From contig JAKSJA010000006.1 in the NCBI GenBank assembly GCA_024398495.1, positions 1 through 64,000 on the forward strand: a stretch of DNA of 64,000 nt, in the 5' to 3' direction. The first letter of the stretch is position 1; every line of letters starts with the position of its first letter. The stretch comes from Bacteroidaceae bacterium. GTDB lineage: Bacteria > Bacteroidota > Bacteroidia > Bacteroidales > Bacteroidaceae. Shown here one piece after another: positions 26,393-35,592 of the stretch. The notes under the pieces are model-generated. The model was given only the letters and a program-made list of their open reading frames with translations, searched no databases and was not told the DNA's origin. Made by a program: the position numbers and the translations under genes.

Positions 26393-27859
26393 TTATTTCA
26401 TCACTTTCCTGCCACCGCAGATGAAGATTCCATGCGACGAAGGCATTGAGGGCAACGCTATCCCCATTATGTTATACACCCTGTCATCAACCACCCTCGG
26501 CTTAGCCTCCACGAGACTCACAGCTGAAATATCCTCATATTCATAGCATCCAAGATCGGGAGCCTTGCCTTTGTATGGCAGCCCCACATCTACACCTCGC
26601 TCTATAAGATCTGACCCTTCCACCAATCGCATAAAAGACACCGTAGGCAGACTACCGTCATCCATACGCGGAGTACATATTAATGTCGTGTCAAGCGACA
26701 GAAAGTCTGTTTCGTCACAGGTAATTCCTTTTATATCCCACGAGTTATTCTCCACGTCATTCTCCTTGCAGTTGAAAGAGTTTTTATTCTTACTGTTAAG
26801 TGTCACGGAGTTGCGTACGATGACTTTTCCACCACCATTATTATAGTACCCATAGTCCTGATTGTTAGCATAGGCCGAACCATTATATATATACATCACA
26901 CCATAATTACTATTTTGATCAAAACCTTTTCCATTATTTGCCACGGCTAAACATTGTAGGGTTCTCACATTGCATACCGTCTTGTCACCACCCATCTTGA
27001 AACCATTAGCATTACCATTATTGTGATAGTGTTCCAGTGTCACCCTTATCGTACTGCCGTTGCGGAATGTCACATCCTTGCCCTCACCGGCAAACTGGTC
27101 AAACCAACTTTTGTCAGTTACATAGCGTGGGTGGTTGCGCATGTCGTATTCTTTAGGACCGTTATGATAGCAAATACAGTTCTTCATTATTATCTCCGTA
27201 CCAGTTTTCGAGACTCTCTGGTAAAAATCCCATCCATCATCGGAGTTGTTCCATGCCCTGCAGTTTATGTATGTATTCGTACCACCAGTATATTGTTTAT
27301 CTGCGAATCCATCAGCATTTCCACCAAAGTCATTTGCCAACTCATAATCGAAGTTATCATGCGAATCGCAGTTTATTATCATATTATCACCGCCTGCCTT
27401 CATCTGTATGCCGGTATCGCCATTGCCATATACATCAAGGAGTTCAAACGTGCAATGACTACCGCTGTTGTGCAAGCCATTCTTACCAGTATAACGTATC
27501 GTCAGACCTTTCACATGCACATAGTTTGAACCTTCCTTTATCACTATGCCACGTTGTCCGTATGCAATCTTACGGAAGTCGAAGATAGGTTTCTCACCTG
27601 GATAGTTATATATGCACACATTCTTCTGTGCTGTTCCGTTCTTTGTAATGTTTACCGTTGATTTCAGGTCATATTGTCCGCCGAGGCAGAACAGCGTATC
27701 GCCGGCAACCAACTTTGAGATGCCTGACGTGAAACTACACGGAGTGGAGTATGTTTCACCTGTTCCTGTCCCTGTCGGAGAGCAGTAATAATTCACACCT
27801 ACTGCATCCACACAGCACGAACATACAACAACAATAAAAAAAACACGCACTTTCATCAT
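26393..27859 (-). CDS. PL9-family pectate lyase
   Basis: This 488-residue secreted protein has a signal peptide and a right-handed beta-helix. The PL9 sites are clear: GGNADGFADKQ near residue 182, NNSDDGWDFY near 205 (calcium-binding aspartates) and ANGFKMGG near 280, whose lysine is the catalytic base in PL9. It closes with a LGCYEYE segment and the tail YNIMGIAL...HGIFICGGRKVMK. It would cut polygalacturonate or rhamnogalacturonan by elimination. Its start is only 6 bp from the stop of the MFS-ABC gene, so the two are co-transcribed. Confidence 0.9.
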   Translation of the reverse strand: MMKVRVFFIVVVCSCCVDAVGVNYYCSPTGTGTGETYSTPCSFTSGISKLVAGDTLFCLGGQYDLKSTVNITKNGTAQKNVCIYNYPGEKPIFDFRKIAYGQRGIVIKEGSNYVHVKGLTIRYTGKNGLHNSGSHCTFELLDVYGNGDTGIQMKAGGDNMIINCDSHDNFDYELANDFGGNADGFADKQYTGGTNTYINCRAWNNSDDGWDFYQRVSKTGTEIIMKNCICYHNGPKEYDMRNHPRYVTDKSWFDQFAGEGKDVTFRNGSTIRVTLEHYHNNGNANGFKMGGDKTVCNVRTLQCLAVANNGKGFDQNSNYGVMYIYNGSAYANNQDYGYYNNGGGKVIVRNSVTLNSKNKNSFNCKENDVENNSWDIKGITCDETDFLSLDTTLICTPRMDDGSLPTVSFMRLVEGSDLIERGVDVGLPYKGKAPDLGCYEYEDISAVSLVEAKPRVVDDRVYNIMGIALPSMPSSHGIFICGGRKVMK

Positions 27860-27865
27860 TTTATC

Positions 27866-29953
27866 TTACTTTTTAATTTCTACATACGGTTTTACTTTCA
27901 GCAGACTCACCGCTGATGGAGGACATACGCACATCCTGTGTTCAACATTCAAAAACCACACCATATCCACGTACTGCAATGCCATCTCTATATCATGTGT
28001 AGAGAACAGCACACTTTTTCCTTCCTCATGTGCCAGCCGTTGTAGCAGACACATAAGTTCTATCTTGCTCGGATAATCGAGGAATGCGGTCGGCTCATCA
28101 AAGATTATTATTGGAGTTTCCTGAGCTAAGGTCTTGGCAATCATTACCTTCTGTTTCTCCCCATCGCTGAGTTCTGCAAAGTTTCTTTTCACAAAATTTG
28201 CAATCCCCGTCACCTTTAGAGCTCTCTCCACAGCCACCTTGTCGGCAGCCTTCAGAGTACCGAAGAAGCCTGTATGAGAACTGCGTCCCATGCCAACAAT
28301 CTCCTCCACGGTAAGATGCTGCACATCTGGTTTTTCCGTCAGCACCACTCCCACCTTGTCGCTCACGGTCATTATGCCACCACAACAGTTTTGGAAGCCA
28401 GCAAGGGTACGCAACAGCGTTGACTTGCCCACGCCGTTGTTTCCTATCAGACAGACCATATCGCCCTCATGCAGTTCTGCATTCAGGTTCTCTGCCACGA
28501 TATGCTTTCCATATCCCACAGCCAGCCCCACTATCTTTATCCACGATTTCATCGCCATAGTCCACCCTGCTCTTCCAGCCTCCACAGTATCTCTATTTTC
28601 CTCTTTCTTCATCAATAGCTTCAGCAAGGTCCAGCCGATGAGATACGCAAGCGCACACCAGCAGAACATTATCATATATCCCGCCGACTTGCCCGTGAAA
28701 CCCATGAACCCCATATCCGTCTTGCCAGCATAAGTAAACAAATACCCAGCGATGATGTTAAGCATGAAGTTCGACACGCCACCGAAAGCACCTGAGAGAC
28801 TTGTCACCGTTGCTGTCGAAGCACTCGAGAACTTATCGCTGATGACAGAAAACATATTAGCACTCCAACTCTGATGCGAAGCACCAAGCACGCCTATCAA
28901 CACTATTGGAGCCCACGGACTGTGGAAGAATTGTCCCGCAGGCTGCGCCAGCAGTCCCAGCAGGGGGATACAGGCAAAAAGGAACATCGACATTATATGA
29001 CTCTGGAATGGCGACTTGCCCTTCCTTATAAATATGTTCGGAACCCTTCCGCCGAAGATACTCAGCATCGTTATCAGATACAGCACGAATATCAGTACCA
29101 TACCCTCCGTGTCCGTAGGCTTGATACCGAACTCTGTACTCAAGTACATCGGTGTCCAGAACAAGAAAAACCACCAGCCACCGTCACTAACCAGACGACA
29201 CAGAAACAAAGCCCAAGCCTCTCTCATACGGAACACCTTACCATAACTCACCGATACCTCCTTATGGGTATCGTTAAGATTAGGATTAGGAGTATACATG
29301 AACACCCATGCACCCATCCAGATATAACCTAAACCACCGATTATTATGAATGCCATTTCCCAGCCGTAGAACTTTGCCAACAGAGGAATAGCAAACGGTG
29401 CTATCAGCGCACCAATGGAACAACCCGAATTAAACACCGCCGTAGCAAATGCACGGTCTTTCGGTTCAAAGTATTCCGCTGTCACCTTAATCGCTGCCGG
29501 AAAGTTACCTGCCTCGCCAATCGCCAGTATGCAACGTGCACCCACGAACATCCATACACTCACTGTGCCTATGGCAAGGGCCATCTTGCTCCCAGCAGCC
29601 AGTTGCAGCATTTCCGGCGACTTCAAGTCGCCACATCCCGTCAGCAGTTCCGTACCGATACCGCAGACAGCATGCAGACAAGCACCCGTTGACCATATCC
29701 CTATCGCCCACAGATACCCCTTCTTGCTGCCCACCATGTCAATGAACTTACCAGCAAAAAGCATCGCTACAGCATACACTATTGAGAACACACCCGTGAT
29801 AGTACCATACATAGCCTCATCCCAATGGAATTCATTTTCTATCATCCCGGGATAAGTCAGCGACAGTACTTGACGGTCCATATAGTTAATTGTAGTAGCA
29901 AAAAACAGCATACCACATATAACCCACCGATAATTAGTAGTTTTTGTTTTCAT
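27866..29953 (-). CDS. Hexuronate-type MFS permease fused to an ABC ATPase domain
   Basis: This 695-residue protein starts at the ATG at 29953 (MKTKTTNYRWV); the open frame continues to 30151 without family support. Residues about 1-480 are a 12-helix MFS permease of the anion:cation symporter (ExuT-like) type, with INYMDRQVLSL in helix 1. After a short linker (EENRDTVEAGRAGW) comes an ABC ATPase of the iron-siderophore (FepC) type: Walker A GNNGVGKST, signature LSDGEKQK, Walker B IIIFDEPTAFLD, H-loop STHD. The ATPase is short between Walker A and the Q-loop and at its C-terminus. One frame covers both domains. I know of no standard protein with this layout; it may be a recent gene fusion. 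Confidence 0.85.
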   Translation of the reverse strand: MKTKTTNYRWVICGMLFFATTINYMDRQVLSLTYPGMIENEFHWDEAMYGTITGVFSIVYAVAMLFAGKFIDMVGSKKGYLWAIGIWSTGACLHAVCGIGTELLTGCGDLKSPEMLQLAAGSKMALAIGTVSVWMFVGARCILAIGEAGNFPAAIKVTAEYFEPKDRAFATAVFNSGCSIGALIAPFAIPLLAKFYGWEMAFIIIGGLGYIWMGAWVFMYTPNPNLNDTHKEVSVSYGKVFRMREAWALFLCRLVSDGGWWFFLFWTPMYLSTEFGIKPTDTEGMVLIFVLYLITMLSIFGGRVPNIFIRKGKSPFQSHIMSMFLFACIPLLGLLAQPAGQFFHSPWAPIVLIGVLGASHQSWSANMFSVISDKFSSASTATVTSLSGAFGGVSNFMLNIIAGYLFTYAGKTDMGFMGFTGKSAGYMIMFCWCALAYLIGWTLLKLLMKKEENRDTVEAGRAGWTMAMKSWIKIVGLAVGYGKHIVAENLNAELHEGDMVCLIGNNGVGKSTLLRTLAGFQNCCGGIMTVSDKVGVVLTEKPDVQHLTVEEIVGMGRSSHTGFFGTLKAADKVAVERALKVTGIANFVKRNFAELSDGEKQKVMIAKTLAQETPIIIFDEPTAFLDYPSKIELMCLLQRLAHEEGKSVLFSTHDIEMALQYVDMVWFLNVEHRMCVCPPSAVSLLKVKPYVEIKK

Positions 29954-30093
29954 ATTATATTTTGCGAAGGTACAACAAAGCAATGACAAAACAAAAAAAT
30001 ACAAATAAAAATTACCATCACACGCCACCTTATCAAAAAAACCTCTTACATCCATTAAAGGAGTTATCGTATTTCGATATTTTTCTTCTTTTT

Positions 30094-30125
30094 CTTGCAC
30101 ATTTGAAATTCTGTATTTATCTTTG
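30094..30125 (+). promoter_or_regulatory. Promoter of DUF2975-XRE operon
   Basis: A -7 box TATCTTTG (30118-30125) is preceded by a CTTG close to the -33 consensus (30094-30097) with a 20-bp spacer. It lies 68 bp before the start at 30193. Confidence 0.5.
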
Positions 30126-30192
30126 CACCGAAATTTATTATCGATTAACAATAATTATTTATATAATAACAGCAATTATTTAATATACAATT

Positions 30193-30690
30193 ATGGAAGA
30201 CAAGATTTTAAAAAGAAGCAAAACGGTGTGTTATTTAGCATTAGTTTTTTGGGGAATATGGACATTGGTCATCATAATGCGACTGATGCGTTTTATGGGT
30301 ATCATCAACTTCAATGTGTTTCTCGGCATTGACATCGTTCCCATCGTGTGGTTTGATGATGAAGCCATCATAGCCCAGTGTATTGAACTTGCAGGCTACA
30401 TAATTACTAATATTGCAATGATTTGCCTGGCGTTCCTCTTTATCACCAAGAGTCTCAAAGGCATAAAGGTAAATGAGGTGTTTACTCGTGTTAATGTTCG
30501 TATTCTTTACATAATGGCTGCGGTGTCATTTTTTTATGAACTCTTCCAGGCAAATCGCAGCATCCTATACGGTAATCGTGAAGTTGTACTTGATTCTGAC
30601 CCATTCACCACAACGCTCATTATTCTCATCGTAGCAGTATTCTATAAGTTGGCACTTTGTGCTTACGAAGAAAACCGTTTAACAATTTAA
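30193..30690 (+). CDS. DUF2975-family membrane protein
   Basis: This 165-residue protein has four predicted membrane helices (about 14-36, 55-75, 95-115 and 138-158) and fits DUF2975, a family of small membrane proteins of unknown function. It is followed 12 bp later by an XRE-type regulator, the usual partner of DUF2975 genes. The pair may sense a membrane or envelope signal; the mechanism is not known. Confidence 0.8.
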   Translation: MEDKILKRSKTVCYLALVFWGIWTLVIIMRLMRFMGIINFNVFLGIDIVPIVWFDDEAIIAQCIELAGYIITNIAMICLAFLFITKSLKGIKVNEVFTRVNVRILYIMAAVSFFYELFQANRSILYGNREVVLDSDPFTTTLIILIVAVFYKLALCAYEENRLTI

Positions 30691-30702
30691 TTTTTAGAAG
30701 CA

Positions 30703-30918
30703 ATGAGTATAATAGTCAATGTAGATGTGATGATGGCAAGGCGCAAAATGCCATCACAAGAACTTGCAGAACGCATCGGTATCACTCCTGCCAATCTATC
30801 TGTACTGAAAACGGGCAAGGCAAAAGCTATTCGTTTTTCTACACTTGAAGCAATTTGCAGAGCATTAGAATGCCAGCCAGGAGACATTCTTGAGTATAGG
30901 AATGACAAAGATGTATGA
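30703..30918 (+). CDS. XRE-family helix-turn-helix regulator (YozG-like)
   Basis: This 71-residue protein is almost only a helix-turn-helix: RRKMPSQELAERIGITPANLS, then LKTGKAKAIRFSTLEAICRALECQPGDILEY. It matches the short Cro/CI-type regulators that accompany DUF2975 membrane proteins. It is co-transcribed with the DUF2975 gene and probably regulates this operon. Confidence 0.88.
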   Translation: MSIIVNVDVMMARRKMPSQELAERIGITPANLSVLKTGKAKAIRFSTLEAICRALECQPGDILEYRNDKDV

Positions 30919-30922
30919 AGTC

Positions 30923-30953
30923 TTTGTTGTCTTTACTTTTTTCATTACTTTTG
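30923..30953 (+). promoter_or_regulatory. Promoter of UROD-like gene
   Basis: TTTG (30923-30926) and -7 box TACTTTTG (30946-30953) with a 19-bp spacer. The start codon is 27 bp downstream. This is one of the clearest Bacteroidota promoters in the window. Confidence 0.7.
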
Positions 30954-30979
30954 CATTGTCTTTATAATTGTGTCAGCAG

Positions 30980-32107
30980 ATGAACGATAAATTTGATACA
31001 TCGAAGAAGGATTCACAAGCGACAGCTGTTAAGCCGATTTCACCGGAACATTTCGATTTGGAAGAATATGTGGCTTATCAGTCACCTCTGGAGGAGAGGT
31101 GCAAGGAGTTTGCAGAAGGTGACGGTGGTGTACTGGTGTATCGCAGAATGCGTGTGGCAGAGGTGTTCGCCAGTGAATGCAGCGACATGAAAAGGTCGTT
31201 GGAACTACAACTGGGTGCACTGAAAGCGAGCATGGCGTTCAAGGCCGACATCCCGAACTTCCTCGAACCATGGTACGGATTAGGGACGATAGCGTCGGCG
31301 TATGGACTTGACTACCAGTGGGAGGAGGATCTTGCTCCTGCTGTGAATGGGAAGTTTGCCTCTACGGAAGAACTATTGAAAGCTGATTACAAGGACGTAG
31401 CGGATACGGAGATAGGGAGGCATACACTCGAGATGACGGAATACTTCCTCGAGAAGACAAAGCAGATGCTGCCGATGTCGTTCTGTGACGTACAATCGCC
31501 ACTAAACACGCTGAGCAATATCATAGATCCTAACCAGTTCTTTATGGACTTCTACCTGAACCCTGAGCAGATGACAAAGGCAATGGATAGGACTGCAGAC
31601 CTACTCATTGACTTCACTCGCCGACAAGAGGAGATGATAGGACGTTGTCTGGTAAAACCAGGACACGGTTTCTCTTCTTCATACCATTTCAACGGTATCG
31701 GACTTAGCGATGACACAGTAACGATGATGCCACCTGAGTGCTACCGCGACTTTGCCATACCTGCCATGGAGAAGGTGGGATATGCCTTTGGCGGGACGGT
31801 GTTCCATTCGTGCGGTAATTGGAGCAGGATGAAAGAAAATATCTTGGGGATAAGGAATCTACGTATGGCTGACGGTGCTTTTTCTCTCGCCACCGACCCT
31901 GGAGCAAACCCTACGGAGGGATATGCCGATACCTTCGCCAACACAGGGGTTATACTGAACGTGCGTATCGTGGGTGGTCTTGACGTGTTGGAGGAGAAGG
32001 TGAGGAGTCTGTGGAAGCCGGGAATGAAACTCATCGTGGTGACGTATCAGGAGTCTCCAGAGGAACAGGAAAAGGCTTACGACCTCATCCACTCTATCTG
32101 TAGATAA
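30980..32107 (+). CDS. Uroporphyrinogen decarboxylase-like / methyltransferase family protein
   Basis: This 375-residue cytosolic protein belongs to the uroporphyrinogen decarboxylase superfamily (URO-D/MtaA/CmuA). It has FHSCGNW near residue 280, whose His-x-Cys resembles the zinc site of corrinoid-dependent methyltransferases rather than true HemE, which lacks it. Such proteins in gut Bacteroidota often have unknown substrates. I chose the ATG at 30980 (MNDKFDT); the open frame begins at a TTG four codons upstream. It appears to be monocistronic with its own promoter. Confidence 0.82.
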   Translation: MNDKFDTSKKDSQATAVKPISPEHFDLEEYVAYQSPLEERCKEFAEGDGGVLVYRRMRVAEVFASECSDMKRSLELQLGALKASMAFKADIPNFLEPWYGLGTIASAYGLDYQWEEDLAPAVNGKFASTEELLKADYKDVADTEIGRHTLEMTEYFLEKTKQMLPMSFCDVQSPLNTLSNIIDPNQFFMDFYLNPEQMTKAMDRTADLLIDFTRRQEEMIGRCLVKPGHGFSSSYHFNGIGLSDDTVTMMPPECYRDFAIPAMEKVGYAFGGTVFHSCGNWSRMKENILGIRNLRMADGAFSLATDPGANPTEGYADTFANTGVILNVRIVGGLDVLEEKVRSLWKPGMKLIVVTYQESPEEQEKAYDLIHSICR

Positions 32108-32165
32108 TTTTTTTAGGGGTCCGTTTTTCTGCGATGGGATAATTCAAGTATTTTTATCTTTTTTA

Positions 32166-32196
32166 TTTCTTTAACGAAATTTATTTCGTACCTTTG
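32166..32196 (+). promoter_or_regulatory. Promoter of LysE gene, possibly leaderless
   Basis: A -7 box TACCTTTG (32189-32196) lies only 8 bp before the ATG at 32205; TTTC (32166-32169) lies 19 bp upstream of it. With initiation about 7 nt after the box, the transcript would start at or next to the ATG. Confidence 0.55.
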
Positions 32197-32204
32197 CGGA
32201 CATT

Positions 32205-32885
32205 ATGGAATTATGGTATAATTCTGTCAGCGTTTTTGAGCTCATCATAAAGGGTGTCGCGATAGGTATTCTTGCGTCATGTCTGTTCGGTCCTGTGGGC
32301 GTGCTTTGCGTACAGCGTACACTGAACAAGGGACGCTGGTATGGCTTCGCTACCGGTATAGGTGCAAGCATCAGCGACTTCATATATGCCGTCATCACAG
32401 GATTCGGACTCAGTTTCGTCACCGATCTCATAGAAGATGAGGAAAATATGTTCTGGATGAAGATAATAGGTGCGGGCATGTTGTTCTTCTTCGGCATTGT
32501 ATCGTTCCGAAGCAACCCTATAAAGAAGATGACAAACAAAGACCAAGGGAGTAACGGCTCTTTGTGGCATGAAGTGATGACATCATTCTTCATAACTTTA
32601 TCAAACCCTCTTATAATATTCCTATTCACAGCTGCCTTCGCCATGTTTGCTTTCGTGGTACCGGAACACCCTTTGGAGGTAGGCGTGGGATACTCTGGAA
32701 TACTGCTCGGTGCTCTACTGTGGTGGTTTGCTCTGACTTACTGCATAGATAAACTGCGTCATAAGTTTTCACAACGCACAATAATAAAGATTAACCGTAC
32801 TATGGGTGTCATAGTGATGATTGTGGCTCTCTATATCCTCATAGGCACCTGCACAGACCTCTATACTTTACCAAGCGCATACTAA
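32205..32885 (+). CDS. LysE/RhtB-family transporter
   Basis: This 226-residue inner-membrane protein has six predicted helices. The family signature is present near the N-terminus: GVAIGILASCLFGPVGVLCVQRTLNKGR. LysE-type proteins export amino acids or similar solutes; the substrate here is unknown. The promoter lies so close to the ATG that the mRNA may be leaderless. The DUF4924 gene follows after 1 bp. Confidence 0.85.
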   Translation: MELWYNSVSVFELIIKGVAIGILASCLFGPVGVLCVQRTLNKGRWYGFATGIGASISDFIYAVITGFGLSFVTDLIEDEENMFWMKIIGAGMLFFFGIVSFRSNPIKKMTNKDQGSNGSLWHEVMTSFFITLSNPLIIFLFTAAFAMFAFVVPEHPLEVGVGYSGILLGALLWWFALTYCIDKLRHKFSQRTIIKINRTMGVIVMIVALYILIGTCTDLYTLPSAY

Positions 32886-32886
32886 A

Positions 32887-33444
32887 ATGTTCATAGCAGA
32901 TAATCTCCGTAAGACAAACATCGCAGAATATCTGCTATATATGTGGCAGATAGAAGACATCATACGCGCGTATGGTTGCGACATGCTACGCATAAGACGG
33001 GAATACCTATCGCGGTTCGACCTCAACGAGGAACAATTGGATGAAGAAGAGACTTGGTGGCGTAATCTCGTACGCATGATGAAGGAGGAGGGAAAAGTAA
33101 AGAGCGGACACCTACAGATAAACATGGTAACGCTGCAGATACTGTGCGAGCTCAATGATCAACTGCTTAACTCCCCGAAATATCCTTTCTATCTGTCGCA
33201 ATACTATAAGGTGCTGCCGTTCATAGTGGAACTGCGCAGAAAAGGAAAAACGGAAGAGGAACAGCAGAATATGGAATCGGAGATAGAGACATGTTTCGAT
33301 GCTCTTTATGGTACGATGATGCTGAAACTGCAGAAGAAAGATATAAGTGCAGATACCCACCATGCCGTGAAGGAGATAACGACATTCATAGGAATGCTCA
33401 ACGACTACTATTTCAAGGATAAGGAGACTCCACTGGAGTTCTGA
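32887..33444 (+). CDS. DUF4924-family protein
   Basis: This 185-residue soluble, mostly helical protein matches DUF4924, a family restricted to Bacteroidota: [29 protein letters not shown]...RREY. The function is not known. It is tightly packed between the LysE gene (1 bp) and prfC (8 bp), which suggests co-transcription with translation genes. Confidence 0.82.
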   Translation: MFIADNLRKTNIAEYLLYMWQIEDIIRAYGCDMLRIRREYLSRFDLNEEQLDEEETWWRNLVRMMKEEGKVKSGHLQINMVTLQILCELNDQLLNSPKYPFYLSQYYKVLPFIVELRRKGKTEEEQQNMESEIETCFDALYGTMMLKLQKKDISADTHHAVKEITTFIGMLNDYYFKDKETPLEF

Positions 33445-33452
33445 ATGTTTTT

Positions 33453-35027
33453 ATGGCTAACGAAAACGAAATAAAAAGAAGAAGGACCTTTGCCATCATC
33501 TCTCATCCTGATGCTGGTAAGACAACATTGACAGAGAAGTTTCTGCTCTTCGGCGGACAGATACAAGTAGCTGGTGCAGTGAAGTCGAACAAGATACGCA
33601 AGACTGCCACATCCGATTGGATGGACATAGAGAAACAACGTGGTATCTCTGTTTCTACGTCGGTGATGGAATTTGACTATGGTGGATACAAGGTAAACAT
33701 CCTTGACACTCCGGGACACCAAGACTTTGCAGAAGACACTTTCCGCACGCTGACAGCGGTAGATTCGGCCATTATCGTCGTTGATGGTGCAAAGGGCGTA
33801 GAGACACAAACACGAAAACTGATGACGGTGTGCCGTATGAGGAAGACACCGGTGATGATATTCGTAAATAAGATGGACCGCGAAGGCAGAGACCCTTTCG
33901 ACCTACTTGACGAACTGGAAAGGGAACTGGAGATAAGGGTACGACCTCTGTCATGGCCTATCAACCAAGGGGCGAAGTTCAAGGGGGTTTTCAACATTTA
34001 TGAAAATAAATTAAACCTTTTCACTCCAGACAAGCAAAGAGTGACAGAAAAGGTAGAGATAGACATAGCATCAAAGGACTTGAACAAGCATGTGGGAGAT
34101 CATGATGCAGAGAAGTTACGCGATGATCTCGAATTGGTAGATGGTGTATATCCAGAGTTTAATGTAAAGGAATACCTTGATGCAGATACAGCACCGGTAT
34201 TCTTCGGCAGTGCACTCAACAACTTCGGCGTGCAGGAACTACTGGACTGCTTCGTAAGTATAGCACCATCACCACGGCCTGTGACAGCAGAGGAGAGAGA
34301 GGTGCAACCGACGGAGGAAAAATTCAGCGGTTTCATCTTCAAGATAACGGCAAACATAGACCCTAACCACCGTTCCTGCATAGCCTTCTGCAAGGTATGC
34401 AGTGGCAAGTTCATGCGTAACGTGCCGTATCTACATGTAAGACACGACAAGCAAGTGCGTTTTTCATCACCGACACAGTTTCTGGCACAGCGCAAGAGCA
34501 CCATCGAAGAGGCTTACCCAGGTGACATCGTGGGGCTGCCGGACAACGGTGTCTTCAAGATTGGCGATACGCTGACAGAAGGAGAAAAACTGCATTTCAA
34601 AGGATTGCCATCATTCTCGCCTGAGATGTTCAAATATATTGAAAATGATGACCCTATGAAAGCAAAGCAGCTCAGCAAGGGTATCGACCAGCTGATGGAC
34701 GAAGGTGTAGCACAGTTGTTCGTAAACCAGTTTAACAACCGTAAGATAATAGGCACTGTGGGACAGTTGCAGTTTGAAGTAATACAATACCGTCTGGAAA
34801 ACGAATACAACGCCAAATGCCGTTGGGAACCTATAAACCTCTATAAGGCGTGCTGGATAGAGAGTGCAGATGCAGAAGAACTGGAGAACTTCAAGAAAAG
34901 GAAGTTCCAGTATATGGCAAAGGATAAGGAAGGCAGGGATGTGTTCCTCGCTGACAGCAGTTATATGCTACAGATGGCACAGGAAGATTTCAAAAACATA
35001 AAATTCCATTTCACAAGTGAATTTTAG
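33453..35027 (+). CDS. prfC: Peptide chain release factor 3
   Basis: This 524-residue GTPase has the RF3 signature from the start: [20 protein letters not shown] (P-loop), [11 protein letters not shown] (G3), NKMDREG (G4), then EF2-like domains. RF3 removes RF1/RF2 from the ribosome after termination. It is full length. Its stop overlaps the start of the tsaC/Sua5 gene by 11 bp. It is the second gene of the large plus-strand run. Confidence 0.96.
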   Translation: MANENEIKRRRTFAIISHPDAGKTTLTEKFLLFGGQIQVAGAVKSNKIRKTATSDWMDIEKQRGISVSTSVMEFDYGGYKVNILDTPGHQDFAEDTFRTLTAVDSAIIVVDGAKGVETQTRKLMTVCRMRKTPVMIFVNKMDREGRDPFDLLDELERELEIRVRPLSWPINQGAKFKGVFNIYENKLNLFTPDKQRVTEKVEIDIASKDLNKHVGDHDAEKLRDDLELVDGVYPEFNVKEYLDADTAPVFFGSALNNFGVQELLDCFVSIAPSPRPVTAEEREVQPTEEKFSGFIFKITANIDPNHRSCIAFCKVCSGKFMRNVPYLHVRHDKQVRFSSPTQFLAQRKSTIEEAYPGDIVGLPDNGVFKIGDTLTEGEKLHFKGLPSFSPEMFKYIENDDPMKAKQLSKGIDQLMDEGVAQLFVNQFNNRKIIGTVGQLQFEVIQYRLENEYNAKCRWEPINLYKACWIESADAEELENFKKRKFQYMAKDKEGRDVFLADSSYMLQMAQEDFKNIKFHFTSEF

Positions 35028-35586
35028 CGAAGACATAAAAAAGGCAGTAGAGGTACTGAAAGCCGGTGGTGTCATCCTCTACCCTACTGACACCGTATGG
35101 GGAATAGGCTGCGATGCTACAAATCCTGAGGCAGTGAAGAAAGTGTATGCGATAAAACAGCGCGATGACTCCAAGGCGATGATATGCCTTGTAGATAGTG
35201 ACGTAAGGATGCAACGTTATTTCAGAAACGTACCAGAGGTGGCATGGAGCATAATAGACATTGCCGATAAACCTACGACACTCATCCTTGACGGTTGTAC
35301 CAACGTGGCTCCGAATCTACTGGCAGAAGACGGCAGTCTTGCCATAAGGGTAACACGCGAAGAATTTTCAAAAGAGTTGTGCTACCGTTTCCAGAAGCCA
35401 CTCGTTTCGACATCTGCCAACATAAGCGGAGAGCCGGCGGCACAAAATTACTGTGATATTGACAAGAACATACTGAATGCTGTTGATTATGTATGTCAGT
35501 CACGCCGACAGGAACACCAGCCACACCAGCCATCAAGCATCATCAAACTGTCGCCAAACGGAGAAGTAAAGATAATACGTAAATAA
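35017..35586 (+). CDS. tsaC: L-threonylcarbamoyladenylate synthase (Sua5/YrdC/TsaC)
   Basis: This 189-residue enzyme makes threonylcarbamoyl-AMP, the precursor for t6A37 in ANN-decoding tRNAs. It has the YrdC motifs: [39 protein letters not shown] and [14 protein letters not shown]. The start is a GTG at 35017 that overlaps the end of prfC; no ATG is close by. It lacks the C-terminal Sua5 domain, so it is the short TsaC type. Confidence 0.95.
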   Translation: MNFSEDIKKAVEVLKAGGVILYPTDTVWGIGCDATNPEAVKKVYAIKQRDDSKAMICLVDSDVRMQRYFRNVPEVAWSIIDIADKPTTLILDGCTNVAPNLLAEDGSLAIRVTREEFSKELCYRFQKPLVSTSANISGEPAAQNYCDIDKNILNAVDYVCQSRRQEHQPHQPSSIIKLSPNGEVKIIRK

Positions 35587-35592
35587 TGTACC

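Noticed and set aside
27866..30151. Longer 761-residue form of the MFS-ABC protein starting at 30151
   Set aside because: The first about 66 residues have no MFS features; the ATG at 29953 begins exactly at the usual N-terminus.
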